DNA of 36,758 nucleotides from Pelargonium nanum (GCA_036897485.1 JAYMTF010000427.1:1-36758), one strand, 5' to 3'. Positions 1-11,270 are shown, counted from the stretch's first letter. Notes: generated from the letters alone by a model not told the origin. A program made the numbers and translations.

Positions 1-311
1 GATCAAAACCAGCTCTGATACCATGTAAAGAACCAACTCAACTAAATGCTTAAGATGATAGTTGAAGGTCCAGTTTAACATTTATATAAATAAAAATAAA
101 TAATAAATAAAAAAGCTCATTAACCTCTCAACCTCCTCAACTCAACTACAACAAGTGATGTGGATTGGAGGAATTGTGGTGCAAGGCAAAATGCAAATTC
201 AGTCATTGGCTTGGACTTATATCCCAACCAACCACTACCCTTATTTGGAGTTATCCATATACACATGATCATCACGCGCTCCCCAGCGCGTGAACATGAT
301 AATGACTCCAC
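1..311 (-). mobile_element. LTR-retroelement fragment with tRNA-iMet primer-binding site, cut by left edge
   Basis: Read on the minus strand, positions 23-12 give TGGTATCAGAGC, the classic plant LTR-retrotransposon primer-binding site complementary to initiator tRNA-Met. It directly follows a sequence ending TTTACA (position 24 is the last LTR base, with the expected CA end). Further into the LTR there is a TATATAAAT-like box near 80-90. The internal domain would lie off the window to the left. The outer LTR border is not established: no TG start with a target duplication could be fixed, and 311 is only a rough limit. A GC-rich inverted repeat (273-280 with 285-292) lies within this stretch. 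No gag or pol coding is visible, so it may be a TRIM, a solo fragment or a full element. Confidence 0.55.
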
Positions 312-926
312 TTTTTATACTATTTTATTACAACAATACTTTTCTTTTAACAATACTAATTTTTTTTAAAGCCTTCCTTTTTCCTTTCTTGTCTTGATCC
401 TTCTTTTTTCCCTTTCTCCTCCACAATTTTGCCTATTCAATGGTCCATTACTGCTCTTCTTTCTACAGAAATATATCATATCATATCATTATAATAATAT
501 TCCAAACTTCCATCTCTGTCACCTCAGCTCTGGATCATCACTCTTATGCAAATCATCATAAATTCATAATCTCATTTTAATTAGTGTTTTCTAGGAAGCA
601 ATATTATAACTGACAAAACACTATCATTACTGTAATAATCTGATTCTGGGTTCTTGATTTTCATTACTAATCTTCCTAATCTCCTCCTCCTATAAACAGA
701 AACAAGCAGTATCTGCAACTCCATCTCTTTAAAAAGCTGAGAGAGGAGAGAAAGCTTCTTCATTTCCATCCCCAAAAAATCTCCCATTTTCTCTTCTAGC
801 TGGACCCATTTTCTCATAAATCATATGAGAGTGAGTGAGTGAGTGAGTGGGTGATTGAGTGACACAACACAACACAACCCTTAATCATAAGTATTTCCTC
901 GGACCTGGGAACTAACAAAAACAAAA
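312..926. other. promoter/5' leader region of the bromodomain gene
   Basis: No protein gene is seen. The sequence is pyrimidine-rich around 365-420, then AT-rich. It ends in a (GAGT)n microsatellite at about 829-849 and an ACACAAC-rich leader before the first candidate ATG at 927. It probably holds the core promoter and 5' UTR of the downstream bromodomain gene. No TATA box could be assigned with confidence. Confidence 0.5.
829..849. repeat. (GAGT)n microsatellite
   Basis: About five tandem GAGT units, in the presumed 5' leader of the bromodomain gene. It is a likely length-polymorphic marker. Confidence 0.85.
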
Positions 927-3900
927 ATGTCCAGGTTGGTTCTTTCTGTGTCATTGTCTTTTTATCTAGTACAGTACTACAAAGTTTGTGTTTTTCTTAT
1001 TTTGTTTTGGTTTTCACAATATGGGTTTTGGTTTTTGATGGTTGGAAATGCAGTAGTTGCAGTAGTAGTAGGAGAAGAAGCAGAGAATCACTGAAAATGT
1101 CAATGTGCAAAGAGGAAGGAATGGTGGGTCTCAGGAGGAGGAGCCCCAGAATCTCTGCTTTGGATGCGTGCAAATCACAGACACTGAAGCGCGTGGTGGA
1201 TCAGCCCCTTGCCCTTTCCTCTCCTCCTCTTGTTCAGGAGGCAATGGAGCTTAGTACCCACCATGGTCATGGTCTTGGTCATGGTCAAGCTCAGGGACCA
1301 GGTACCAGGACTAGGAGGAAAAAGAGAAAACTCAGGCCTCTTGAAGATGTCACTATCACTAGTACTGTTTCATCAGCTGTTCCTAAACCCAAACTCAAGC
1401 AGGTCTCTCTTTCTTGACATTTCACTATCTTCAGGTTCATCTTCAAGAATGTGACTTTCTTGTTGCAAGTTAAGTACATATGTTGCCTGATTGTTTCAAT
1501 TGGATGGTCACTTGTCAGATTTAAGGTTTAATTGTTCATAAACCAAGCAATGCTGACATTGATTTTACCTAGAAGCCCACCTTCACAATGATTGGTTTGC
1601 ATATCTTAGGACTAAGGACTTGAAGCCTTTGTCTCTTCTTTTGTACTCTACTACTTGTTTCAATAATTGTTGTTGTTCTTAATTGCAACACATAAATAGG
1701 CTCCTTACCTGTTCTTGATTCAGAAGTTAGAATAAAATTTGGCCTTTTCATGATTGTCACGATCGACTTGTGGGTTTTTATTTTACTTATTGCCTGTGTT
1801 TTGGTATCAATATTTTCTTTTGCGTAACGTGCAGAGTGGCAAACAACTTTGTCCTCAACATCACACAACTGATAATGGTCAGTTTTTCTTCTTCTTCACT
1901 GTATTGAATTGCTTGATCATATATTTCAAGTACAGATACAATCTATAATTTGTTTGTTTGCACTGTCCAATTAACCAGATGATATGCACGAGAAAGACAG
2001 CCCTAAGCATCAAGGTCATGGTTTGCCCCAATCTTTTCCATAGCACATGTGATGTTATCTGCTGAAATTTTGATTCCTCATCTGTGACATAAATATCACT
2101 TTTGTATCAGGTCAACAAGCCATTGTGCCATATGAGTCGGGGATGCCAGAAAAGCGTATTCTTGAGCTAATCATTGATGTATTACAAAGGTGAAATGTTC
2201 TTTCTAAAGCATTTTTGAGTTGGATAAAGTTTAGGTATTGTGCGGCGTTGTTTGAACATATGAAAATAGGGTACTACCAGTAAATTGCAATTTTGGAACT
2301 TCCCTTCTAATCCTTGATATTTTTCCAACTTCAGGAAAGATACCCATGAAATATTTGCTGAACCAGTTGACCCCAAGGAGGTTTGTACTTGTTCATTGGC
2401 TCTATATCATGTATATTTTATATTTCATCTCCCCTTGCATTGCCATTATAATTGACATAGCTCTGTGCTCTAATAAGGTTGAAGATTACTATAGAATAAT
2501 CGAAGAGCCGATGGATTTTGGCACCATGAGGGCTAAACTTCATGAAGGAATGTATACAAGTCTTCAACAATTTGAGGTTTGCTCCTGTATTTGTTGCAAC
2601 TCCTGTTAATTAGTGGATATGCACTTGTCTCTTCTTCTTTTCATTTTTTATATTAATCTTGGATATTGTTAGTATGGTGATCTTTGATTATTTTGTGACG
2701 TCTGATTTATTGTTCTTGGTCTGTTATACAGCATGATGTATTTTTAATTTCCACAAATGCAATGCGTTTTAATTCCTCAACAACAGTTTTCTTCAAACAG
2801 GTATGACCATCAAACCTTTTCCAAATTTTGGAAGCAGTAAACAATATTTCTCTGCCAAGATTACCCAGTTATTCTCTGTCTCTGCTGACTACCGACTCTT
2901 GACCTTTTACAGGCTCATGCCATCCATGAACTTGCTAAGAAGGTTTTTCAAGCCTTAAAATCTGATCCACACAATTTTGAATCAGAGTTCTCCGAGACAA
3001 GGCAAAGAACCTGTAGGCGGGTCCAAGGTGGAACAAACGGCTTGTCTTCTAGCCCATGCCCAAAGCTTGCTACAAATACAAGGTCCCGTAATTTGGTGAT
3101 TGGTGTAGCAGCAAAAGCCCCTCCAGGCTTGCGCCGTTCATCCAATATAAGGAGACGTGTCCAAGTAAACCCCCGGAGCTCTACTACCAAAGCTAGTAAT
3201 GGTGCAAGAGAAGTCCTCTCCGGTAAGAAATGAAATCTGGTTTGTAACTTTCTTGTCATGTGATCCTGGTTAAAGGATTGTACTTTTGAGGGTCTCAAAC
3301 CCACCCCTATAACATATTAGTTCTCTTTTAAGTGGCTTCATCTTCAGGGTATTCTTTGTTTCTTTCTTTTTCCTTCCTCTGGTAAATACTGATAAGCTGA
3401 TGATTCTGTTTTACGATCTTTTCTCCAAAATTATTGCTGGTTCTTGGTTCATCACTAGTACATAAATTATATTTCATGCCAAGTACTATTTTAAAATTTT
3501 CACTTATTTAGTTCCAACAGAGTTGCTTCCTAGGACCCTGAAAGGTTTAGTAGGATCTTGCTGACTCATCGTTGTTAGTTCTTCTCCAACAGGTACCGAG
3601 GATGGAAGAAAATCTGATTCCACTGAAGTATATCCACGCTGTACGTATAAACCATGGGAGACCTTCCTTAATGAGAACTTGTCAGTTGTGTCAACACTTA
3701 CACTTGATCCAAAACAACTAATTCATGTAAGTATCCATTGTTGTTGTTTATGTGTGCACGTACACATGGTGTACGCGTCTGAATCCGGCTGTTTTACTTT
3801 TCGTTGTGTTCATATGCAATCATGTTCATGATGACATGAGCAACTCATCTCATGTTTCCAAAATCAAAGGTTCATGGACCATGCATCTTCATTTTTAGGA

Positions 3901-4865
3901 TCAAAAGTATGTAGCAGGACATATATGCATTGTGGTGTCTCACAGGACTACTTGTTTGCTACTTTGTTTAGGCGAATGGCGATAACATTGATTACAGAGA
4001 GAGCTTGATGCTGTTTGTGAAAGACTTGGGACCAAAAGTCCAAATGTTCGCCAAACGAAAACTACAAGCATTGTCCACCAATACTCCCAGTTGGAGAACT
4101 CCAATTCCAAACTGTCAAACTTCTGCAGCATCCACCTCTATCCAACACGGTCCTCCTATGGATACTGCAATCACTGCACCCATCTCTCGTAATCTGCTGG
4201 ACTACTTTCATCATTGTTCCTCTGCCCTCGAGACCTCCAGAGACCGAGACAAGGATAACATTAGTGAGCACAAAAACAATCAAAATTGTATCCCTGGCGC
4301 CTTTAGAGGTGAAGTTGTCAGGAGCGATCATGGGACGAATATTCTTGGTGTTCGCGGGAGTGAATCTGTTCATCAAAACAGGATCAGAAGATCCGAGGTA
4401 CAGCTAGGTTCACATTTCTCCATTTCTGGTGCTAGAGATGTAAATTCCTCAAATGTGTCCGAATGCAGATTAGGAGAGGGTCACAAGTTTTCCTCGTCTT
4501 CATTGTCCACGGGTGTATCATGGTTTGGCCACTCGGCTAAGGGCTCTACGCGCAATGTGAGCTCGCAGTCACAGAGCCTGTTAGGCAAAGGTCAAGAAGT
4601 TGCTGCAGAAGTTCATGGCGCGTCTGAGCAAGCTGTGCCACAGTCTTCAAGATTCATTTTTGATTTGCCATTTCTGAGGACAAGGCTTGAGCAGATCAAT
4701 TCCAATGGACAGGATAGATTCTCAGAACAAGGTTCTTCGAGGAGCTGCTACGAGAGGACATTGACATGTACTCGCCAAGCGGAACGTAGTAGCCAACCGT
4801 ACAATATTATTGATCATCAACAGTTGGATAATCAGCATAACCATGATTTGGCTCTTCAGCTATAG
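927..4865 (+). CDS. Bromodomain-containing chromatin protein
   Basis: Predicted nuclear reader of acetyl-lysine on histones. Exons joined in frame: 927-934, 1054-1402, 1835-1877, 1979-2014, 2111-2189, 2335-2380, 2478-2576, 2732-2800, 2913-3222, 3593-3726, 3972-4865; 688 aa. An alternative start is ATG 1097 (671 aa) with no first intron. The start at 927 is preferred because removing a T-rich 118-nt intron with a CAG|GT donor joins it in frame. The N-terminus is basic (Ser/Arg-rich, then RRSPRIS and RRKKRKLRP, likely nuclear localisation). The bromodomain spans about residues 150-260: helix Z (EKRILELIIDVL), the ZA loop with EEPMDFGTM, helix B with NAMRFN (Asn234 is the expected acetyl-lysine-contacting residue), and helix C after it. 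The WPF shelf reads EIF, so the canonical Trp is absent. The remaining ~430 residues are Ser/Arg-rich, low in recognisable domains and probably disordered. It may belong to the plant BRD group linked to SWI/SNF complexes, but that assignment is an inference from family knowledge. Confidence 0.9.
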
Positions 4866-6268
4866 TAGATTCAGATAGAAAAGAAAGGAAGTATTGAAAT
4901 TTATGTAAAGCAGTCTCTTTTCTACATTTTCAATTGTTATGTAAAGCAAAGAAACAGGCCATTCTTGCAGGATATTACATGTGAAAATCTTGGATAATTA
5001 TGCCCAAAAAAATGGATGGTTAGATTTTATTAGAAAGCTTATACATAGGACTAATTACAAAATACATCTCTAAAAACTGGAAACTCTATCCACTATCTGT
5101 TTATTTAGTTCTAAATAATGCACAATCGATTCCTTTTTATCGGTAACAATTCAATCTTCTTTTATTTATATTATTACCTGTCAAATAAACACACGTATCT
5201 TACTTGATTATTCTTGTCTTTTCATTGGTTTCATAATTAGCTCATCTTGCTTGTAAACACATTGTTAATATAATAATATATGTGTTTATGAGAATATGTT
5301 TATTACGAGTACATTTATACTTTTAATATTTTTTTTTCTCAAATCGTGTTTTAGTAGTTACGTTAGTTTTTCTACTCTATTGGTGTGGAGGTCGCAATAG
5401 GCCTTTCATGGTTAAAGTTTTTTTTTTTTGCCTTTCTTCATTGAAATTTTTTTTTCATTATGCATGAGTCGGTGAGTTATGTGCTTAGTAATGTTTCACT
5501 TCAAATGCTTTTAAAGAGAACAATGATTAATGTTTTATTTTTATCAATTAAGCTACATAACAAGGGTAGCTCTCCCCTTTTAACCCAAAATCTCACCCCA
5601 CCCGACGCAATGGGATTTGAACTCACGACCTCTCATATGTAGATGCATGTCTTGACCAGAACAAATGGTTAATGTTATTGTTAATTGCAATTAAGATTCA
5701 ACCAATTATACGCGAGTTTGTGGTTCATCTAAACATTTCAAATCTTACTTACTTAGAGTATTTTGTTTAGTTACTAGATTTGTTAAAACAAATGTTCATA
5801 TGAATTAAAAGAAAATGGATTAAACATCACTAACTAACTACTTATTATTTTTTTCTCAAAATAGGAATGATTCTTAATTATTATGACAAATTGTTTCTTC
5901 TAAAAAACTATGCATATACATTTCCATTTACTAGAGTCAATTTTAGAAAATAATATTGGAAATGAGGTACGTGACATATGCATGCACATTATGTTTGCGA
6001 GATATTCGTTGATGGTTGAGAGAGACGATTGGAGGCAGAGATCGAGAGACGAATTGATGGTTGTATTGTATAATTCATGTTGTGATTTGCTTTCAGATAC
6101 TTCTCACCGATCGGAAGGTAATACAAATAATCACGAATCCTTGTCTCGTGTGGCGGCGTGCGACGGTCACGGCGGCGGCGGAAGCCAGACCGGCGGAGAG
6201 ATTATCAGAGGAGGAGCCATCTCGATTTTCAATTCAATTGATTGATTGATTGAGAATTGGAGACGAAA
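4866..6268. other. intergenic region between bromodomain and coiled-coil genes
   Basis: The 3' UTR of the bromodomain gene probably occupies the first 100-200 bases. The rest is AT-rich, with a SINE-like insertion at about 5535-5668. From about 6000 the sequence becomes GA-rich and then GC-richer, and is probably the 5' leader of the next gene. An open frame at 5910-6245 upstream of that gene has no recognisable domain and looks like leader sequence. Confidence 0.6.
5535..5668 (-). mobile_element. tRNA-derived SINE-like insertion
   Basis: On the minus strand there is a tRNA-like head with a B-box-like GAGTTCAAATCCC, then a body containing GGTGAGATTTTGGGTT, then an A-rich tail. A short direct repeat TTAATGTT flanks it (5527-5534 and 5669-5676), which fits a target duplication but is only 8 bp. 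The body motif is shared with the insertion at about 19510-19635 on the other strand, so both belong to one family. Confidence 0.6.
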
Positions 6269-9200
6269 ATGGCGTATCGAAGAAGACCAGGAATGTCGAG
6301 GTCGTCGACCTTCAAAGAAGAAGCAGCGAATCATAAGGAGGAAAAAGTTGCGGAATTAGTGAAGCGCTCTTCTTCTTTTTCTTCTTCGACTCTATCGCCT
6401 CTTGCTACTCAGGCCATCCACACCTCCATCGCTCAATCTCGAGATCGAGACCTTCCTCTTCCTGATCACACCACCACTCCTCGATTCAATCTGGTTCGTT
6501 TTTTCCCCTAATTAATTAATTATCTAGAACGAACCAAATGCAAATGCAAATGCAATCATTGTTGCTGCCATAAATCATTGTTGATCACTGTTTTTTGAAT
6601 TTTGCTGTGCGTTCATGATTCTCTAATTTGATGACGATGACAATGATGGTATGCAATACAATGACCTAAATTATGTTAGGCATGTTGATTGGTGTTTCTG
6701 AATAATGTTGTGCTTTGATGATTCTCTAATTTGAGTTTGCAATGGCCTAAATGATGTAAAGCATGTTGATTAGTGTTTTTGAGTTTTCTTGTGCATTGAT
6801 GACGATAGATTACGAGTTGCAATGACCTAAACTGTGTTAGGCATGTTGATTCGAGTTTTTGCATTATCTTGTGCGTTCATGATTTCTCTAATTTGATGGT
6901 TTGCGCTGCAATGAACTGTAGAGCCATGAATGCCATACTATTGAGGAAGAAGTGGAACATAGCGACTCCAAATCTGGGTTTTGGGGCATTTTGGCTCGGA
7001 AGGCTAAAGCAATTCTGGAGGAGGAAAATGCATCTGAGCAATTTGACATTGTACCTGGCACTTCTCCTGTCAGAACAATAAACACTTCACGTGTCGAATC
7101 TCCTACGAAAAAGACCCAGGTGATCCTTTCTTCTTCTTTTGAACCTCTTAATATTCAAAAAAGTGGAAAACTTATTGATTGCTTTAAGTATATTATTACA
7201 AATTATATGTGTTTTTTTTCTTTCTAGTCCCATCATCGAAGAATATCCCATAGCAGCCCTAGGTCACGCAAGGGCTTGGAAGGAATCTCTACTCCGACCC
7301 TTAATGCACTTGGTGAATCATTTGACAGGGCTTTGGAGGTAAATAATTACTAGTCATATGTTTTATCTTCTATATGGAGGATTATGCTACTGATCAAACT
7401 TTATTGCACTCTCTTAATTTGTTTTGTAGTGGCTATTTTCATTTTGTTGTGCATGTAATCTTGTTAAGTATCATACTCTGACCGAGTTGATGCTCTGTTT
7501 TGCTATATCTTCATGCAAATGTGCGTAAAAAGTTACTTTATTTAAGTTAATGAAGTTGGTGATGATCATAATTTGCTCACTTCTTATAGATGCCGGCATT
7601 CAGTTTATGCTAGTCATCTGATCAAACTTGCCTTGTTTGTCAATAATTGAGAGTTGCTTTTGGAAGTGTAAATAAGTTCAATTTCTAGTTATGGGTTTCT
7701 GTTGTTTAGAAGAAAGGGCAGAACTGATATTTACACAGCTGGGACAGCTAAAAATTATTTGCTACTATCAATGTCCTTCAAAGATCTTCCTCATTTTGCT
7801 TCCCTTTTCTCCTTTTGGATTGATGCTTCATATTTGTTAAAAGATTTATAGCATTTGCTCCAAATGTGAATTGGGAGCACCCAGGTGCACATTACTATGT
7901 GTTTAGTGAGTGCACCAACAACACAGGGGTGGTTTGATTGGTATTAAAAATATATATATCGATACGCTCTAACCCTGCAAGATTTTGTCACCTACACAAC
8001 GTGCTAGTTCGTGCACCAAGAGTTTCCCATATGAATTTCTGACTTATATTGAAAAATTTCGTTTCTTTGAATTCATATTGAACATGTACATGAATGAGTG
8101 TCTATGAGTTGAGAATATCACGAGTCACTATTAATTAAATGTAGAATTGAAATACTTCACTTAATCATTTAAATATTATGTTCTTCCAGGCAGTTCGCAC
8201 ACCTAGAGAAAGCAAGACTCCGGACAGTCCGCATGGAACTCGCAAATTGCGTATTAGGAGGAAAGGAAATGGTATGGATGGACAAAGTCTAACTCCTTGT
8301 GCAAATATGTCACGAGAGCCAGGAATGCTATTTTCAACGCAGCTTCAACACAACCAAGAAAATCAACTCAAAGCATCTCGCGACGTAAGGTGGCAACCTT
8401 GTAATCATGCATTAAGGTCCATGTAGTTGTCAAAGTATTCCTGTCTGAAAATCGAGTTCATTTGACTAAAGTTAATTTGAAATACGAAGCTAGGTCTAGC
8501 TCTCACACACAGTAAATAATCTTGATTCCTGACTACATTCATTTTGTTTCTAGCTTTACTGAAACTGAAAAAGAGTGGAGCTTTCATTTTATGTTCAATA
8601 GTGTCACAATTTGCATTGTTAATTATTAGCAAAACTTCTGCTAGTGTTCTCATGTCATGTGAACTTCTGAAATGCATAATTGGCCTTTACTTTGGGTTCA
8701 GGTGGCAATGGCAACTGCAGCTAAAGCGAAAATTCTTCTCCGGGAGTTGAAAACCGTGAAGGCTGATTTGGCTTTTGCAAAGGAACGTTGCGCTCAGCTC
8801 GAAGAAGAGAATAAATTTCTTCGAGCTCGTGAGAAGGGGGGTGATCTTTACCCTGCAGACGACGATTTGGTATGTCTACTTATTCCATTGTTTTGAATAT
8901 CAAGTGAATCTTTTAATGGTGCTATGGTAGTAAATCTTTCGCGTCTTTTAGATACGCCTTCAATTGGAGACACTTCTGGCTGAGAAGGCTCGATTGGCAA
9001 ATGAGAATTCAATATATGCACGAGAGAATCGATACTTGAGGGAAATAGTTGAGTACCACCAACTGACAATGCAGGATATCGTGTACTTAGACGAGGGTGA
9101 TGAAGACGATAGTGAAGTAGAGATGTTCCCTCTTTCCCCACTTACTTCAGAAGAATCCCTCTCCAACCCCAATTCGCCTCAAGAAGTAAGCTCCCTCCCC

Positions 9201-9752
9201 AACTCGCCTCTCTCCATCCCCAACTCGCCACAAGAAGTAAGCTCTTCCGTCCCAAATTCGCCTCAAGAAGTAAGCTATTCCATCCCGAATTCGCCTCAAG
9301 AAGTAAGCTCCTCCATCCCCAATTCTCCTCTCTCCATCTCCAATTCGCCTCGAGAAGTCAGCCGAGAAAACAAGGATGTTTATGCAACTGAGCCTAACAA
9401 AGTGGAAGGAAACAGTCCTTCATTCTCAGAAAACAAGGATGAATCATCGTCTAAGCCTAACAAAGTAGAAGGAAATAGACTTTCAGTCCAAGAAAACAAT
9501 GACGAATCTGCAACTAAAGCTAACAAAATAGAAGGAATCAGAGTTTCAGTCCAAGAAAATAAGGATGAATCTGCAACTGATGCTAACAAAATAGAAGGAA
9601 ACAGACCTTCAGTCCAAGAAAACGAGGATAAATCTTCAACCGAGCATGATAAAGTAGAAGTAAACAAAGCTTCAGTTCAAGAAAACAAGGATGAATCTGC
9701 AACTGAGCCTAATAAAGTAGAAGGAAACAGAACTTCAATCCCCTCAGAGTGA
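6269..9752 (+). CDS. Plant coiled-coil protein with C-terminal amino-acid repeats, function unknown
   Basis: Exons joined in phase 0 throughout: 6269-6493, 6922-7119, 7228-7338, 8190-8384, 8702-8869, 8952-9752; 565 aa. The start is the first ATG of the frame ([12 protein letters not shown]). Visible parts: a Ser-rich basic N-terminus; a conserved-looking block [13 protein letters not shown] (residues 95-107); a basic Ser/Pro-rich stretch (about 142-215); a long coiled coil (about 244-356) rich in heptad Leu, Lys and Glu, ending with [19 protein letters not shown]; then an acidic segment. The tail has seven NSP-centred repeats (about 373-435) and six 21-residue repeats starting ENKDESAT (438-563). 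I recognise it as a plant-specific family of unknown function. From memory the Arabidopsis relative may be At5g01970, next to the RNFT-like At5g01960, which would match the neighbour here; this needs a search. No enzymatic motif is seen. A structural or scaffolding role is only an inference. Confidence 0.87.
6577..6924. repeat. ~81-bp imperfect tandem repeat in intron 1 of the coiled-coil gene
   Basis: About four diverged copies with anchor CATGTTGATT at 6681, 6762 and 6842 (spacing 81 and 80) and an older, longer first copy starting near 6577-6587. Each copy carries TGTGCxTTxATGATTCTCTAA-like and CAATGACCTAA-like segments. The last copy runs into the 3' splice site at 6921 and its decayed anchor falls at the first bases of exon 2. 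Confidence 0.85.
7873..8028. mobile_element. Mutator-like MITE in intron 3 of the coiled-coil gene
   Basis: A 156-bp non-coding insertion with imperfect terminal inverted repeats that begin GGGA and end GGTGCAC on each strand (roughly two-thirds identical over 18 bp). It is flanked by 9-bp near-identical direct repeats: ATGTGAATT at 7864-7872 and ATATGAATT at 8029-8037 (8 of 9 match). A 9-bp target duplication is typical of Mutator-like elements. No transposase is encoded. Confidence 0.65.
9171..9359 (+). repeat. coding repeat array of [12 protein letters not shown] units
   Basis: Seven NSP motifs in about 63 residues, most in the form [10 protein letters not shown] with shorter PNSPLSI variants, inside the last exon of the coiled-coil gene. 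The repeated Ser-Pro pairs are potential proline-directed kinase sites. The DNA units are similar enough to indicate recent tandem duplication. Confidence 0.9.
9366..9743 (+). repeat. coding minisatellite, six 63-bp units
   Basis: Six consecutive 21-codon units starting ENKDxxAT and containing NKVEGN, ending two codons before the stop. All units are exactly 63 bp, so expansion or contraction would keep the frame. The units are charged and presumably disordered. Confidence 0.93.
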
Positions 9753-11270
9753 ATTCCAAAAAAATAAAAATTTACTTACATTTTAGAGATTTATGTAACA
9801 TTACTTTCTTTTAAATGTTTATCTTTTGTTCCTTCTCAAGGCCTCAATTAACATTTTGGAAGCCATTCAAAATTATTTGGTGTGGTTTGCACCTGTATCT
9901 ATTAATTTAATCCTATTATTTTTCTTCTGGGTTTGCTTTTAAGTTTTAAACTATACTAGTAATTCATTCAAATCACAAACTATGTTTAAATTTCATTTGA
10001 TGTGATTTTGAGAATTATTTTTCGATTTGGGAACGGAGAGTTCATTGTTCTTCCTATGCACAATATGAAAGAACATAGTCATTTGCTACTCTGTTGCCAA
10101 CTACCAAAGAACCTAAAAGTTCATGAATCAAATTACAAGTACTTGTAGCAATCACATTTTAGCCCAATTGAGAACCATTCTAAACCAACTTTTCCATGTT
10201 CTTTCTGGTACTTGTAGAACAAGACGTCAATTTTGCCATTATTCTTTAGAGTTCCAAATTTGTATACTTGGGTGACAATTGTCAATTGATTATATAAAAG
10301 TACATGATGGAGTACCAAATTTTATTTCTTCAGAAATGCACATATTTTGGGGGCTTTTTAGGATGTTTTTCGGTAAATTAATTTTCTGTTGTACAATAAA
10401 ATTGCCTGGAAGAAGATTTGTAGAGACCTTGAAACTAGAGCGAACTACAGGCATACTAGAGCTGGCAATTTAAAATAAATACGAGTCAGATCGGACAAAT
10501 TAATTCATTTTACACACCAATAAATCAAATTTTATCCGATCCAAAACCCGTATCGAAATTGGATTACTCTTTACCAATCTATATCCAATCCGAAATCATA
10601 ATTGTCACCTCCATGAAACTATTATCCCCCAAACAATATTTAGGGTGCACCTTTTAATCATTCCTGTCGAGATGAAAAGGAACAAAAGGAAAACACCGGG
10701 TCTTATTCTCGTTTCTCTATCAATCACAAGTACTTCGAGAGCACTCGGTGCATGCATACTGAAAAGTATGCGAGAGAACAATATCCTTAGTTGTGCCCAA
10801 AATACTCTAATATAATACTTTTAAACCAAACTATTAACACAGTAGTATTATCAGCTACAGCTTATATATATCCCAGTAGTATACTCTAATATAATACTTT
10901 TAAACAAAGAATACTTGTATGGAAAAACAAACAGTGTATATTATAAATTAGTACCCAACTTGAAGGAGAACCTTTCATTGATGGAACAGTGAGTTCAAAA
11001 AGAAACTCTTCCTGTAGTAGTAGTAGTGTATTAGTAAGTAGCTTTCAAGGCCCAGTACATATATATATATTCAACCTCTCTCAATACAGATATGAACAAT
11101 AGACAACCACAGTTCAGTCCCGTCCCGCCACTAGGGTTCACTTTCTTGGGCAATTCAATCCATGAAGAGAATACAGTAGATTACAGTCACATTTACCTGT
11201 GTTGATGATGGTATGATCAGAAGGCTGCTTTGAATCAAAATTATAACCTCCAATCCAAAGCAGATTTATC
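9753..11270. other. convergent intergenic region between coiled-coil and RNFT-like genes
   Basis: Contains the 3' UTRs of both genes. It also holds a hAT-like MITE at 10457-10613 and a 25-bp exact direct repeat (10802-10826 and 10881-10905, starting ATACTCTAATATAATAC). No coding region is seen. Confidence 0.6.
10457..10613. mobile_element. hAT-like MITE (TAGAGCTGGCAATT family)
   Basis: The left end is TAGAGCTGGCAATTT; the right end is an imperfect inverted copy (AATTGTCACCTCCA, 11 of 14 positions). The interior is rich in TCCGATCC-like motifs. No clear 8-bp target duplication survives. The same terminal sequence is seen at 19641 and 28840. Confidence 0.55.

Noticed and set aside
5910..6245. 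111-aa open frame just upstream of the coiled-coil gene
   Set aside because: Gly/Ser-rich with no recognisable motif and located where the 5' leader should be; better explained as UTR.
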